Shown: positions 54,090 to 63,351, numbered from the stretch's first letter. The stretch: 64,000 bases of DNA from Prevotellaceae bacterium HUN156 (GCA_900119285.1 FPIT01000006.1:2569-66568); one strand, 5' to 3'. Notes: generated from the letters alone by a model not told the origin. Numbers and translations: made by a program.

Positions 54090-55331
54090 TCAGGCTTTCT
54101 TATTTTTCAGACGTTCTAAACGCTCAAGACCATGCTGACGAGACAAGGTAATCTGATGGCGGTACACGATGCATGCCAAGGTAAAGTATGCAAGAACATG
54201 AATCCAAAGGATGCGATATTCGGTAAGGACATCGCTGAGAGTACCACCCATAGAATTCAGACGAACATAGGCACGCACACCAAAGGTTGATGGGAACAGC
54301 CATGACACTCCCTGCCAGAAGCCGGGAATATTGTTCTGAGGCCATGACACACCACTCAGGAAGAGCAGTGGTACAGATACGAATACCATCAGCAGCATGA
54401 CGTTCTCTCGGAAGCGCACAATACACGACACGGTAATACCGAAGAAGATACATGCCAAGGTATAGGGCGTCATGATGGCCAAAAGGTCTTGCCAATGTGC
54501 CAAACAGGGGAAGTGGAATATTCGTGGCACAACAACGGTAAGCCAAGCACCCATCAAGATATAAATCATCAGATAGCACATCGACTTGCCCAGCACAATG
54601 CGGAAGGTACCATGATAGCGACGCTGCATAGGTACCAGGTCTTCAAAGCGGTTGCTCTCTCTCGCTGTACCAGCAGAGAGTCCGATGCCCAACACCAGAG
54701 TCTGTTGCAGAATCAGCATAAGCACAGCAGGTAAGATAAAGGAGCCGTAGCCTCCTCCCGGACTGAAAATGGGCTGACCGTCATAGTCAAGGGGTTTCGT
54801 CTGTATCTGTTCTTCGCGGGCTGTATAGTTGCCTGACAGTTTAATCTGTATCTCACTATTCATCTCCTGCGATACCAAGACTGCCGTTTGATAAGAGGCT
54901 TTATATGCCAACATCAGACTCATGTCACAATACACGCCAACAGTGGCTTGCTCCATACGGTTCAGACGTGTCTGGAAGTCGGAAGGAATATAGTAAACGG
55001 CATGAGCCACCTGTCGTCCGACGAGCATCTTTGCTTCGTCAAGGTCGGAGGCATAGCACACCACCTTTATATCAGGAGAAGCATCACACATTCGGACAAA
55101 CTTGCGACTCATCTGTGAATGCGAGTTATCGACTACAACAACGGGCATATCACGAACCACCTCATTATTATATATCCACGAATAGAGCAACGGATAGACA
55201 AGCGGCACAATAAAGAAGAAGATGATAACACCCTCATCTTTGAACACCTGACGTACCTCGTCGCGCCAGATAGCTGCAGCGTCACGCATGCCGTCTAGTA
55301 TTGTGCATAGAAGTCTATTTCTTATCTTCAT
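54090..55331 (-). CDS. ABC-2 type transporter permease
   Basis: A 413-aa membrane protein of the YhbR/YhbS class. It has the N-terminal helix followed by a large outside domain (VVVVDNSHSQMSRKFVRMCD, YYIPSDFQTRLNRMEQATVG VYCD) and five C-terminal helices including LLMVFVSVPLLFLSGVSWPQ. It pairs with the next permease to form an efflux channel. No ATPase gene is present in the operon. Confidence 0.88.
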   Translation of the reverse strand: MKIRNRLLCTILDGMRDAAAIWRDEVRQVFKDEGVIIFFFIVPLVYPLLYSWIYNNEVVRDMPVVVVDNSHSQMSRKFVRMCDASPDIKVVCYASDLDEAKMLVGRQVAHAVYYIPSDFQTRLNRMEQATVGVYCDMSLMLAYKASYQTAVLVSQEMNSEIQIKLSGNYTAREEQIQTKPLDYDGQPIFSPGGGYGSFILPAVLMLILQQTLVLGIGLSAGTARESNRFEDLVPMQRRYHGTFRIVLGKSMCYLMIYILMGAWLTVVVPRIFHFPCLAHWQDLLAIMTPYTLACIFFGITVSCIVRFRENVMLLMVFVSVPLLFLSGVSWPQNNIPGFWQGVSWLFPSTFGVRAYVRLNSMGGTLSDVLTEYRILWIHVLAYFTLACIVYRHQITLSRQHGLERLERLKNKKA

Positions 55332-55342
55332 CGTTCTCTTTC

Positions 55343-56512
55343 TTATGGAATATAGACATAAGTCAGCAGGGCATTCTTAATCTTTGGAGCCACAATGATT
55401 GGCATCAGCATAAAGGCCAGCAGAACCGCAATGTTCCACCATGCGTCAAGGATAGAGAAATCGTTGAGCACACAGGTCTGATAGACCATATAATAGTGGC
55501 GCAATGGGAAGAGCCATGCCAACGTCTGTAAAGGTCCATCCATACCCATTACTGGGAAGGCGGCACCAGCCATAGAGAAGCTGAGCACAGCCCACAACGA
55601 ACATATACTCATTGACATACGCAGTGAAGGCAGCAGTCCGAAAGCAAAGATACCAAAGCCCATTGACGAGAATACCAGCAACAGATTCATCAGAATAATC
55701 ATCCCTACTCCACCTGGATGTGGGAAGTCCATCACTCCATATACATAATAACTATAGCCAAAAGTCAGCATCAGCCAAATGAGCATATGAGGCAGGTATT
55801 TACCTGTGATAGCTTTCCAGATATTATTACCAGCGATATGCATCAACTCATGCGAGTCTCTAAATTTCAGCTCTGTACCGATGGCATAAGCGGAGATGAG
55901 GAAGATAAACAGCATCATCACGCCAGGCACCAACACAGTAGAGAGATAGGCATTATAGTCGGTGGTGGAGTTACTAATCTGGTGAAGATCAATAGTGATG
56001 GGCTGCAGGAATGCCTTTATCTGACTATCTGTGTAACCTTTAGCGCGCATCGTGGCCTGTCCTACGGCAGCAGAACCTAACACCGAAATCGTCTTCAGGT
56101 CACGATACAACAAAGAGCCCGAAAGCAGCGTCGTCATCGAATAGTAGAACGAGATCTTTGGCTGACGACTGCTCAACAAGCGCTCCGTAGTACCTTTAGG
56201 AATATACATAAAGGCATAAATCTCATTGTTCTGCATAGCTTTACGAGCCTCTGCAACAGAAGGATAGTGAGCCACTACATGGCTTGTCTGAAAGGCATCA
56301 AGACGACGAATCAGACTACGTGTAGTAGAAGAGTTATCCAAGTCAACAACACCCACCGGCATCTCTGTAGGCTGTCCTTCATCCATCAGCGATGTGAAGA
56401 AGAACATCACCGCCAAGGGGAATACAAGCATACAGGAGATATAGATGGGGTTGCGAAGGAACATCTTACACTCCCTCACAGCCAACAAATAGATCTGCCT
56501 TAGCGTTTTCAA
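55343..56512 (-). CDS. ABC-2 type transporter permease
   Basis: A 389-aa paralogue of the neighbouring permease with the same layout: an N-terminal helix (PIYISCMLVFPLAVMFFFTS), an outside domain (VGVVDLDNSSTTRSLIRRLD, FMYIPKGTTERLLSSRQPKI), then helices around VLVPGVMMLFIFLISAYAIG and AVLSFSMAGAAFPVMGMDGP. It starts 9 bases after the HlyD stop and ends 11 bases before the second permease gene. Confidence 0.88.
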   Translation of the reverse strand: MKTLRQIYLLAVRECKMFLRNPIYISCMLVFPLAVMFFFTSLMDEGQPTEMPVGVVDLDNSSTTRSLIRRLDAFQTSHVVAHYPSVAEARKAMQNNEIYAFMYIPKGTTERLLSSRQPKISFYYSMTTLLSGSLLYRDLKTISVLGSAAVGQATMRAKGYTDSQIKAFLQPITIDLHQISNSTTDYNAYLSTVLVPGVMMLFIFLISAYAIGTELKFRDSHELMHIAGNNIWKAITGKYLPHMLIWLMLTFGYSYYVYGVMDFPHPGGVGMIILMNLLLVFSSMGFGIFAFGLLPSLRMSMSICSLWAVLSFSMAGAAFPVMGMDGPLQTLAWLFPLRHYYMVYQTCVLNDFSILDAWWNIAVLLAFMLMPIIVAPKIKNALLTYVYIP

Positions 56513-56521
56513 AATAGAATA

Positions 56522-57508
56522 TTAATCTTTAATAATCAAAGACATACCAGGACGCAAACCCTCAAATTTCTCAACAGGGCGTGCCTTCACCTCAAAGGTC
56601 TTCAGGTCGTACTGACCATTAGACTTGGTAGCCTTCCACACAGCATACGAGCCTTGGTCTTTCATATAGTACACCTTCATCTTGACGTACTTATTGAAAG
56701 CAGGCACAAAAGCGGTGAATGTAGAACCTACCGCCATATTATTGAGTTGGTCTTCGCGAACATTGAATGTACCCCAAAGATCTTTCATTACCGCAATGGT
56801 CATGATGGGCGAGCCCGTACCTACAAGTTCACCCTGCTTAGGATAGATATCCATTACCTCACCCTCCATCTGGGCGATTTGTACTGTCTCGTTAATATAA
56901 GAGCTAACTTCCTGGACAGCTCCCTTAGCACGACCTACCTGAGCAGCAGCAGCGAGTTTATCCTCACGACGGGCACCATTGACAGCCATATCGTACTGAC
57001 TCTGGGCAGCCTTCATCTGCGCCTCCATCGCCTTATATTGGGCAAACACCTCATCACGCTTCTGGGCACTGAGAACTCCTTCATCATAGAGGCGTTGTAC
57101 ACGCCCATACGACTTCTCTGCAATTTCCAGACCAGCCTTTGCCTGTTGTAATAAATTGTAAGCACCACGAATCTGCTCCTCACGAGCACCATTCTGAGCC
57201 TTCATCTCAAGAGCGGAAGCTGCATCCTGAGCACTCTGAGCTTGCTCCATCTTAGCGCGTACCTCAGGAGCATCGAGAATGGCCAGCGTATCACCAACCT
57301 TCACGAAGTCACCCTCCTTGACACGAATTTCTAAGATACGACCAGGAACCTTACTTGACACGCGATACTCGCCGACTTCTACTTGTCCTTGAATAACTTC
57401 TGCATCACGCGAGAAGGCGAAGAAACCGATAACAGCAACTATAACTATCACCGTTACGAAACCGATGATGGCCAGCAAGATGTTGTTATGTTGTGATTTT
57501 GCACTCAT
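56522..57508 (-). CDS. HlyD-family periplasmic adaptor (membrane fusion protein)
   Basis: A 328-aa adaptor: one N-terminal membrane helix (NNILLAIIGFVTVIVIVAVI), a lipoyl-like domain (VGEYRVSSKVPGRILEIRVK EGDFVKVGDTLAILD), a coiled-coil hairpin (about residues 75-200, rich in A, Q, E) and the second lipoyl half with beta barrel (MDIYPKQGELVGTGSPIMT). It bridges the permeases to the TolC channel. Confidence 0.92.
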   Translation of the reverse strand: MSAKSQHNNILLAIIGFVTVIVIVAVIGFFAFSRDAEVIQGQVEVGEYRVSSKVPGRILEIRVKEGDFVKVGDTLAILDAPEVRAKMEQAQSAQDAASALEMKAQNGAREEQIRGAYNLLQQAKAGLEIAEKSYGRVQRLYDEGVLSAQKRDEVFAQYKAMEAQMKAAQSQYDMAVNGARREDKLAAAAQVGRAKGAVQEVSSYINETVQIAQMEGEVMDIYPKQGELVGTGSPIMTIAVMKDLWGTFNVREDQLNNMAVGSTFTAFVPAFNKYVKMKVYYMKDQGSYAVWKATKSNGQYDLKTFEVKARPVEKFEGLRPGMSLIIKD

Positions 57509-57560
57509 ATTCTTATTTATATTCGATATTACATTAGTTTAGTTATGACGATATTCTCAC

Positions 57561-59033
57561 TCAATAAAGTGTTCCCAACGCTTTTTGCAAGTTCACCTGA
57601 CTGAGTTTGACATTGATTTCGGCATCGATTTTCTGCGAGGCAGCCTGCAACCATGCCGTCTGAGCTTCCATCACAGTAGTCGAAGAAATAACTCCCTCCT
57701 GGAATCCCAGATTTGCTGTGCGTAGGTTTTCATTAGCACGTTCCACGCTGGCTCTTGCCAACTCTAAGGTTTTATTAGCTTCATTAACCTTGAAAGCACT
57801 CTGATTTACCTGCAACTCAATTTTTTCGCGAGCTTCATCCAGAGCGAGGAGAGCCATAGTGGTAGCTCCCTTTGAAGCACGCACTTTATAGGCCACATCG
57901 CCCCAATTCCATACTGGAACACGCACCATAACGCCGATGTTCCAAACACCGCCAAACTTGCGCTGGAAACCATTATAGAGATTGGGATTGCTGAAAGCAT
58001 AGCCACCCATCAGTGCTACTTGCGGAAGATTACCGGCTTTCAGCAGATGGGTATTCTGCTTACTGAGATCAACTACATTCTGCAGCATCTTCAACTCTGG
58101 GCGCATCTCCATGGCCTGTTCCATATTCTTCTGAGGAACCATAGAGACGGTTTCAAGTTCTTCTGCCTCTTCGTCAACCAGCACGACATCTTCACTAATA
58201 GGCAGTCCGCAGAGTTGACAGAGCAGCATACGAGAAAGCGTCAGACCGTCGTTAACCTTCATCAGTGTCATCTCGGCCTCGTTGACCTTTACACTGACAC
58301 TAAGTCCTTCAGAACGGGTAGCGACACCCTCACGAATCATTTTCTGAACATCGCCATCCAGTTTCTTGATAAGGTCAAGATACCCCTGAGCGAGCTTTTG
58401 CTTATGGCGCAGAGACACCACCTGCCAGTAAGCTTGATCTATCTGGTAGAGTGTTTCCTGACGCTTTGAATCAGTAGAGTTGGCAGCCATCTCTTCATTG
58501 ATATCTGCCATTTTGTTAAGGGCTACGATGGCACCACCCATAAAGATGGGTTGAGTAACCACAACAGCTCCAGCAAACAGGTTACGCGTATCAGAGCGGA
58601 ACTCATCAACGACACGCTGACCTACGCCATTTCCTGCACCTTCAATGCCACCCATGATGCCTTGCAGAGTAGGCGAAGAGCCAAGCAATGTGGCAAGTAC
58701 AGGAAGCTCTTTCAGCAAACTGGCGGTAGCTGTCTGCACGTCACCAACAGCCTTTGTTCCCAGACTACCGAGTTCAGACTTCACATCGTCACTCAACAGC
58801 GAGATTTCTCTGCTGGTATACTCATAGCCACCTAATGCAGTAACATGAGGCAGATACTTTGTACGTGCTGACTTGCGTAGGTTTTTGGCTACATCTTGCT
58901 TAACACGTGACACACCAATCTGCTTATTATTGCGGAGCGCCATAGCTCTGCAACTATCCAGGCTGAGCAACTGTTGTGCTCCAGCCACTTGTGCGGCACA
59001 CGTTAAGAGAAAGATTCCAAAAAATCTTTTCAT
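57561..59033 (-). CDS. TolC-family outer membrane efflux channel
   Basis: A 490-aa outer membrane factor with signal peptide MKRFFGIFLLTCAAQVAGAQ. Two internal repeats of long helices and strands are seen (LDSCRAMALRNNKQIGVSRV; LYQIDQAYWQVVSLRHKQKL; MRPELKMLQNVVDLSKQNTH; LQVNQSAFKVNEANKTLELA). It gives the exit duct for the adaptor/permease system. It follows the coiled-coil gene by 6 bases. Confidence 0.92.
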   Translation of the reverse strand: MKRFFGIFLLTCAAQVAGAQQLLSLDSCRAMALRNNKQIGVSRVKQDVAKNLRKSARTKYLPHVTALGGYEYTSREISLLSDDVKSELGSLGTKAVGDVQTATASLLKELPVLATLLGSSPTLQGIMGGIEGAGNGVGQRVVDEFRSDTRNLFAGAVVVTQPIFMGGAIVALNKMADINEEMAANSTDSKRQETLYQIDQAYWQVVSLRHKQKLAQGYLDLIKKLDGDVQKMIREGVATRSEGLSVSVKVNEAEMTLMKVNDGLTLSRMLLCQLCGLPISEDVVLVDEEAEELETVSMVPQKNMEQAMEMRPELKMLQNVVDLSKQNTHLLKAGNLPQVALMGGYAFSNPNLYNGFQRKFGGVWNIGVMVRVPVWNWGDVAYKVRASKGATTMALLALDEAREKIELQVNQSAFKVNEANKTLELARASVERANENLRTANLGFQEGVISSTTVMEAQTAWLQAASQKIDAEINVKLSQVNLQKALGTLY

Positions 59034-59039
59034 GTGTAA

Positions 59040-59918
59040 TTACTTCTCAAACGTAAAATTGCGTGAGCCAATCATATTACCATCAACAAAGATGCTGACG
59101 TTATATGAACCACCAGGCAATGTCTCATTGATAATCCAAGAAGCTGATACGGGAGTTTCCTCACCAGAGTAGTCGATAGAGCGCTTCATGGTATATGCCA
59201 ACTGACGATCCTCATAGGAGAATGAACCGCCACCATTGAGCACTTCACCCATTGGAGTAGTAACACGGATGTAAATCTCACGTGTACCATTATCTGCTGT
59301 TACATTGCGAGCAATATTGAAGGATACGAGAAGAGAACGAGCCTTCTTCATCGTCTTATTATTCTTATTCTTCTTATTCAGCGGAGTCAGTGAAATATTA
59401 GTAGCATTCAGCTGAGAAGCGATAGCCACCTTCTCTGACAGTGTCATATTACTTGAAGCCAGAGCCTGATTCTGCTGACTGGCGATATCCAATTCAGAAC
59501 GTACACGACTATTCTCGTTCATCAGTGCTGCATTCAACTGGTTCAGTGAGTCAATCTGCAGTACATAGCTACGCAGAACGGCACGAACAGTTGCCAGCTC
59601 TTTCTTCAGACGAGTAATCTCGGCAGCATCCTCAGCCTTGGTGTGGCGCAACTCTTCCAGCAGTTGCTGTGTGCGCTCCTGCTCACGAGTCAGCTGAGCA
59701 ACGATGGAGTCATTGTTGATGCGTGTCTTCATCTCGCTGTACTGGTCAGCGAACTGCTGATACTCATTTTCCATCTCTTGTTTTTCCAAGACAGCCAGCT
59801 CCTGCATATCCTTGTTCGCTTGTTTCTCCTGACTAAGATTATAACCAAGATAAGCGACACCGGCTACAAGCAGGGCAATGACGGCCACCAAAGGGCCCAC
59901 AATTTTCTTATTATTCAT
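59040..59918 (-). CDS. Coiled-coil membrane-anchored protein of the export operon
   Basis: A 292-aa protein. N-terminal membrane helix (VGPLVAVIALLVAGVAYLGY), about 130 residues of coiled coil (ENEYQQFADQYSEMKTRIN to TRLKKELATVRAVLRSYVLQ and beyond), a basic linker KKNKNNKTMKKARS, and a C-terminal beta domain (SFNIARNVTADNGTREIYIR VTTPMGEVLNG, GSYNVSIFVDGNMIGSRNFT). I do not know a named family. First gene of the operon, directly upstream of tolC; the coiled coil could reach across the periplasm. Confidence 0.75.
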   Translation of the reverse strand: MNNKKIVGPLVAVIALLVAGVAYLGYNLSQEKQANKDMQELAVLEKQEMENEYQQFADQYSEMKTRINNDSIVAQLTREQERTQQLLEELRHTKAEDAAEITRLKKELATVRAVLRSYVLQIDSLNQLNAALMNENSRVRSELDIASQQNQALASSNMTLSEKVAIASQLNATNISLTPLNKKNKNNKTMKKARSLLVSFNIARNVTADNGTREIYIRVTTPMGEVLNGGGSFSYEDRQLAYTMKRSIDYSGEETPVSASWIINETLPGGSYNVSIFVDGNMIGSRNFTFEK

Positions 59919-59956
59919 ATACGTATCAATAAATATTTATTTGCAAAATGATGCTG

Positions 59957-59987
59957 CAAAGGTAAACTTTTTCTACGAAACACCAAA
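59957..59987 (-). promoter_or_regulatory. Promoter of the export operon
   Basis: Minus-strand TTTG, 19 bases, TACCTTTG (59957-59964), about 40 bases before ATG 59918. Confidence 0.75.
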
Positions 59988-59993
59988 AAAAAC

Positions 59994-60024
59994 TTGTTCG
60001 TTTTGAATTTATTTACTATATTTG
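59994..60024 (+). promoter_or_regulatory. Promoter of the cytochrome bd operon
   Basis: TTG (59994-59996), 20 bases, TATATTTG (60017-60024), 31 bases before the DUF4492 gene. Confidence 0.65.
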
Positions 60025-60055
60025 CAACAATATTAACGCTAAAGGGAGTACACCT

Positions 60056-60271
60056 ATGGGGATAAGAAGATGGCTTTACAAGGTCTACGACCTCTACAGA
60101 GACGGATTTCGCCACATGACACTTGGGCGCACGCTCTGGGCAATCATTCTGATTAAGCTATTCATCATCTTTGTCATCCTGAAGGTATTTTTCTTTCCCA
60201 ACTTCATTCATCAACACGCAGAAGAAGGGCGGGAAGCGGAATTCGTAGCCACTAAAATCTTAAAACAATAA
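60056..60271 (+). CDS. DUF4492 small membrane protein
   Basis: A 71-aa protein with amphipathic start (RRWLYKVYDLYRDGFRHMTL) and one helix (LWAIILIKLFIIFVILKVFF). DUF4492 genes regularly precede cydA in Bacteroidota, as here (7-base gap). By position it may be a small subunit of the bd oxidase, like CydX in Proteobacteria; this is an inference. Confidence 0.85.
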   Translation: MGIRRWLYKVYDLYRDGFRHMTLGRTLWAIILIKLFIIFVILKVFFFPNFIHQHAEEGREAEFVATKILKQ

Positions 60272-60278
60272 AATTACT

Positions 60279-61898
60279 ATGAGTGACATCTTATTAAGCA
60301 TTGACACCAGTTCTATCGACTGGGCGAGAGCACAATTTGCACTGACAGCCATCTACCACTGGCTCTTTGTGCCGCTGACGCTCGGGCTGGCAGTCATTAT
60401 GGGTATTGCCGAAACCCGTTGGTATCTCGCTAAGAAGAAGAGCGAACGCAACGGAACACCTGTCGATCCTTTCTGGCGCGACACAGCACAGTTCTGGCAA
60501 AAGCTATTCGGTATCAACTTTGCCATGGGTGTGGCAACAGGTATCATACTGGAATTTGAGTTTGGCACCAACTGGTCCAACTACTCCTGGTTTGTAGGCG
60601 ACATCTTTGGTGCGCCTCTTGCCATTGAGGGCATCGTAGCCTTCTTCATGGAGTCCACCTTCGTTGCCGTTATGTTCTTCGGATGGAAGAAGGTATCATC
60701 TGGTTTCCACCTAGCATCTACATGGCTCACCGGACTGGGTGCCACCATCTCTGCATGGTGGATTCTTGTGGCCAATGCATGGATGCAGCATCCTGTGGGG
60801 TGTGAGTTCAATCCTGACACGATGCGCAATGAGATGGTTTCCTTCTTCGATGTCGCTCTGTCGCCGTTTGCTGTCGACAAGTTCTGTCACACTGTTATCT
60901 CTGCTTGGATTATCGGAGCCGTCTTCACGTTTGCCGTATGTTGCTGGTATCTGATGCACAAGCGCGAAACGCGACTTGCCACAGAGAGTATCAAGATAGC
61001 AGCCATCGTAGGCCTCATAGCATCGTTGGGCGCTGGCATAACGGGACATAAGTCTGCACAGAGCGTTGCCCAGCATCAACCCATGAAGTTGGCTGCCATG
61101 GAATCATTATGTCATGGAGGCATCGATCAGGGGCTAACCATTATTCCTGGTATAGAACTACCTTATGCCCTATCCTTCATGGCCACCAACGACATCCACG
61201 GCTATGTGCCTGGCATCAAGGCCATCCTGAATGGTTACACCAAGCCTGACGGCACCGAAGAGCCGTCTGTTGACGAGAAAATCATACGCGGCAAGCGAGC
61301 CATTAAGGCACTTGCAGCCTATCGTCAGGCAAAAACCGAAGGTGCCAGCGACGAGGAGCTCACCTCTCATCTCTCAGTTCTCACCTCTAATATGCCTTAC
61401 TTCGGCTATGGTTATGTGAAAGACAAGCATGATCTGGTGCCTAATGTCCCTATCAACTTCTGGGCCTTCCGTTTCATGGTTGGCATAGGATGCATCTTCA
61501 TTCTCTTCTTTGGCACCATGACGATACTGGCGTTCAACATTCCATTCGTTTCCGTTACGACACGCCGACTGATGGCCTTTTTCCGCTTGATACCTAAGAG
61601 CAATGTAGAGAGTTACAACATTTCAGGACTACCCTCTTGGCACTATTGGATAGCCATTCATCTGCTGCCGTTGGCATATCTCGCCTCTGAAAGCGGATGG
61701 ATTGTCGCCGAGATGGGACGTCAGCCGTGGACTATCCAAGACATGTTGCCTACATGGGTAGCGGTCAGCGACATTGAAGGAAGTTCTGTAGCCATCACCT
61801 TCTTCCTTTTCTTATTCCTCTTCACCTTGATGCTGGCAGTGGAAATCTGCATCCTGATAAAGCAGATTAAGAAAGGACCGGAATATTCCAATGCTTAA
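60279..61898 (+). CDS. cydA: Cytochrome bd oxidase subunit I
   Basis: A 539-aa membrane protein of the quinol oxidase that reduces oxygen with heme b558, b595 and d. His ligands and conserved regions: FALTAIYHWLFVPLTLGLAV, FGINFAMGVATGIILEFEFG, HTVISAWIIGAVFTFAVCCW, and ESGWIVAEMGRQPWTI near the C-terminus. The region EELTSHLSVLTSNMPYFGYG (residues about 360-380) carries a heptamer array in frame. The protein is otherwise complete. Confidence 0.96.
   Translation: MSDILLSIDTSSIDWARAQFALTAIYHWLFVPLTLGLAVIMGIAETRWYLAKKKSERNGTPVDPFWRDTAQFWQKLFGINFAMGVATGIILEFEFGTNWSNYSWFVGDIFGAPLAIEGIVAFFMESTFVAVMFFGWKKVSSGFHLASTWLTGLGATISAWWILVANAWMQHPVGCEFNPDTMRNEMVSFFDVALSPFAVDKFCHTVISAWIIGAVFTFAVCCWYLMHKRETRLATESIKIAAIVGLIASLGAGITGHKSAQSVAQHQPMKLAAMESLCHGGIDQGLTIIPGIELPYALSFMATNDIHGYVPGIKAILNGYTKPDGTEEPSVDEKIIRGKRAIKALAAYRQAKTEGASDEELTSHLSVLTSNMPYFGYGYVKDKHDLVPNVPINFWAFRFMVGIGCIFILFFGTMTILAFNIPFVSVTTRRLMAFFRLIPKSNVESYNISGLPSWHYWIAIHLLPLAYLASESGWIVAEMGRQPWTIQDMLPTWVAVSDIEGSSVAITFFLFLFLFTLMLAVEICILIKQIKKGPEYSNA
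61357..61391 (+). repeat. Heptamer array inside cydA (5 x 7 bp)
   Basis: Units AGCTCAC, CTCTCAT, CTCTCAG, TTCTCAC, CTCTAAT: consensus CTCTCAN, 35 bp, in coding sequence. Confidence 0.8.
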
Positions 61899-61925
61899 TT
61901 GAGCCTGCGCATGAAGTAATCATAA

Positions 61926-61953
61926 AGTTCAATGTTTAAAGTTCAAAGTATAT
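61926..61953 (+). repeat. Heptamer array in the cydA-cydB gap (about 4 x 7 bp)
   Basis: Units AGTTCAA, TGTTTAA, AGTTCAA and a weaker AGTATAT that runs into the cydB ATG. Confidence 0.6.
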
Positions 61954-63172
61954 GACCTACTCTTTCCTACAACAATATTGGTGGTTTCTAATATCACTGC
62001 TGGCAGCCTTGCTCGTTTTCCTGATGTTTGTACAAGGAGCCAACTCGCTAATTGGTTCATTGGGAAGTACACCAGAAAAGCGACGACTTGTCATCAATTC
62101 CACTGGTCGCAAGTGGGAGTTCACCTTTACCACACTAGTTACTTTTGGTGGTGCCTTCTTTGCATCCTTCCCCCTATTCTATAGCACCAGTTTTGGCGGT
62201 GCCTATTGGCTGTGGATGATTATCCTGTTCACTTTTGTGCTGCAGGCTGTGAGCTATGAGTTTCAGAATAAGCTCGGTAATTTTCTCGGTCCAAAGACCT
62301 TTCAATGGTTCCTCATCATCAATGGCCTTGTCGGCCCACTCCTTTTAGGCGGTGCCGTTGCCACCTTCTTTGAGGGCAGCAACTTCATCATTGAAAAAGG
62401 CAATCTTGTTACCTCCCAGCTTCCCCCTCTCGACTCTCAACTTTCAACTCTCACCTCTCAACTTGACTTAACTCCTGTTATCTCGCGTTGGGCCAATGGC
62501 TCGCATGGCCTTGATGCCTTATTGAATCCATGGGTATTGATATTCGGACTGGCAGTTATGTTTCTAGCAAGAGTGCTGGGCATTCTATATATTATAAATA
62601 ATGTCAGAGACAAAGACATCCGCGCTCGTGGCAGCAAACAACTGATTTACGCTGCCGCACCCTTCCTCATTCTCTTTCTAACCTATCTGCTACACCTTCT
62701 GTTAAAAGACGGTTATGCTTACGATGAGGCAGGTTATATCTATATGGAGCCCTACAAGTATCTTCACAACTTCCTCGCGCTATGTCCGCTTGCCCTACTC
62801 TTCCTCTTTGGCGTTGTCCTAGTGCTATGGGGCATCATCACAGAATATTTGCGAGGCAGAGGATTCTTCGCTCTTCGTTCCTCACTTTTCGCTTTAAAAG
62901 GTATCTGGTATGCTGGCATCGGAACCGTGCTCACGGTGTTATGCCTGCTGCTCTGTGCCGGATGGAACCACACGGCCTACTATCCCTCCACTGCAGATTT
63001 GCAGTCGTCGCTGACCATTCAGAATTCTTGCAGCAGTGAGTTTACACTCAATACGATGTTCTATGTTTCTCTGCTCATTCCTTTCGTCATGGCATATATC
63101 ATTTATGCTTGGCGGGCTATCGACAAGAAAAAGCTCGATAAGTCTGAGCTCTACGAGGATCATTCTTATTAG
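61952..63172 (+). CDS. cydB: Cytochrome bd oxidase subunit II
   Basis: A 406-aa membrane subunit partner of CydA, without heme. Typical segments: YWWFLISLLAALLVFLMFVQ GAN, ATFFEGSNFIIEKGN, WANGSHGLDALLNPWVLIFG LAVMFLARVLGILY, and the C-terminal MFYVSLLIPFVMAYIIYAWR. Between residues about 159 and 171 a heptamer array encodes LDSQLSTLTSQL, which looks inserted into an otherwise conserved loop. It lies 53 bases after cydA. Confidence 0.95.
   Translation: MTYSFLQQYWWFLISLLAALLVFLMFVQGANSLIGSLGSTPEKRRLVINSTGRKWEFTFTTLVTFGGAFFASFPLFYSTSFGGAYWLWMIILFTFVLQAVSYEFQNKLGNFLGPKTFQWFLIINGLVGPLLLGGAVATFFEGSNFIIEKGNLVTSQLPPLDSQLSTLTSQLDLTPVISRWANGSHGLDALLNPWVLIFGLAVMFLARVLGILYIINNVRDKDIRARGSKQLIYAAAPFLILFLTYLLHLLLKDGYAYDEAGYIYMEPYKYLHNFLALCPLALLFLFGVVLVLWGIITEYLRGRGFFALRSSLFALKGIWYAGIGTVLTVLCLLLCAGWNHTAYYPSTADLQSSLTIQNSCSSEFTLNTMFYVSLLIPFVMAYIIYAWRAIDKKKLDKSELYEDHSY
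62427..62461 (+). repeat. Heptamer array inside cydB (5 x 7 bp)
   Basis: Units CTCTCGA, CTCTCAA, CTTTCAA, CTCTCAC, CTCTCAA: consensus CTCTCAA, 35 bp, in coding sequence. Confidence 0.85.
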
Positions 63173-63193
63173 GTTTTATTACACCTATATATT

Positions 63194-63236
63194 ATAAGCG
63201 GCTATCTATTGTGGAAAGATAGCCGCTTATCTTTTT
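63194..63236 (+). terminator. Terminator of the cytochrome bd operon
   Basis: A perfect 14-bp stem ATAAGCGGCTATCT / AGATAGCCGCTTAT with 9-base loop, then CTTTTT. Confidence 0.85.
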
Positions 63237-63267
63237 GCGTACAATTCTAATATTTTATTCATTTTCG

Positions 63268-63299
63268 TTGCATATTTCAAATAAATTATTGTATTTTTG
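63268..63299 (+). promoter_or_regulatory. Promoter of the gene at 63352
   Basis: TTG (63268-63270), 21 bases, TATTTTTG (63292-63299), about 52 bases before the ATG. Confidence 0.6.
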
Positions 63300-63351
63300 C
63301 ACCCGAATTTTTAAAATTAAAACATACAAAATCTTTAATCATTACTTAACT

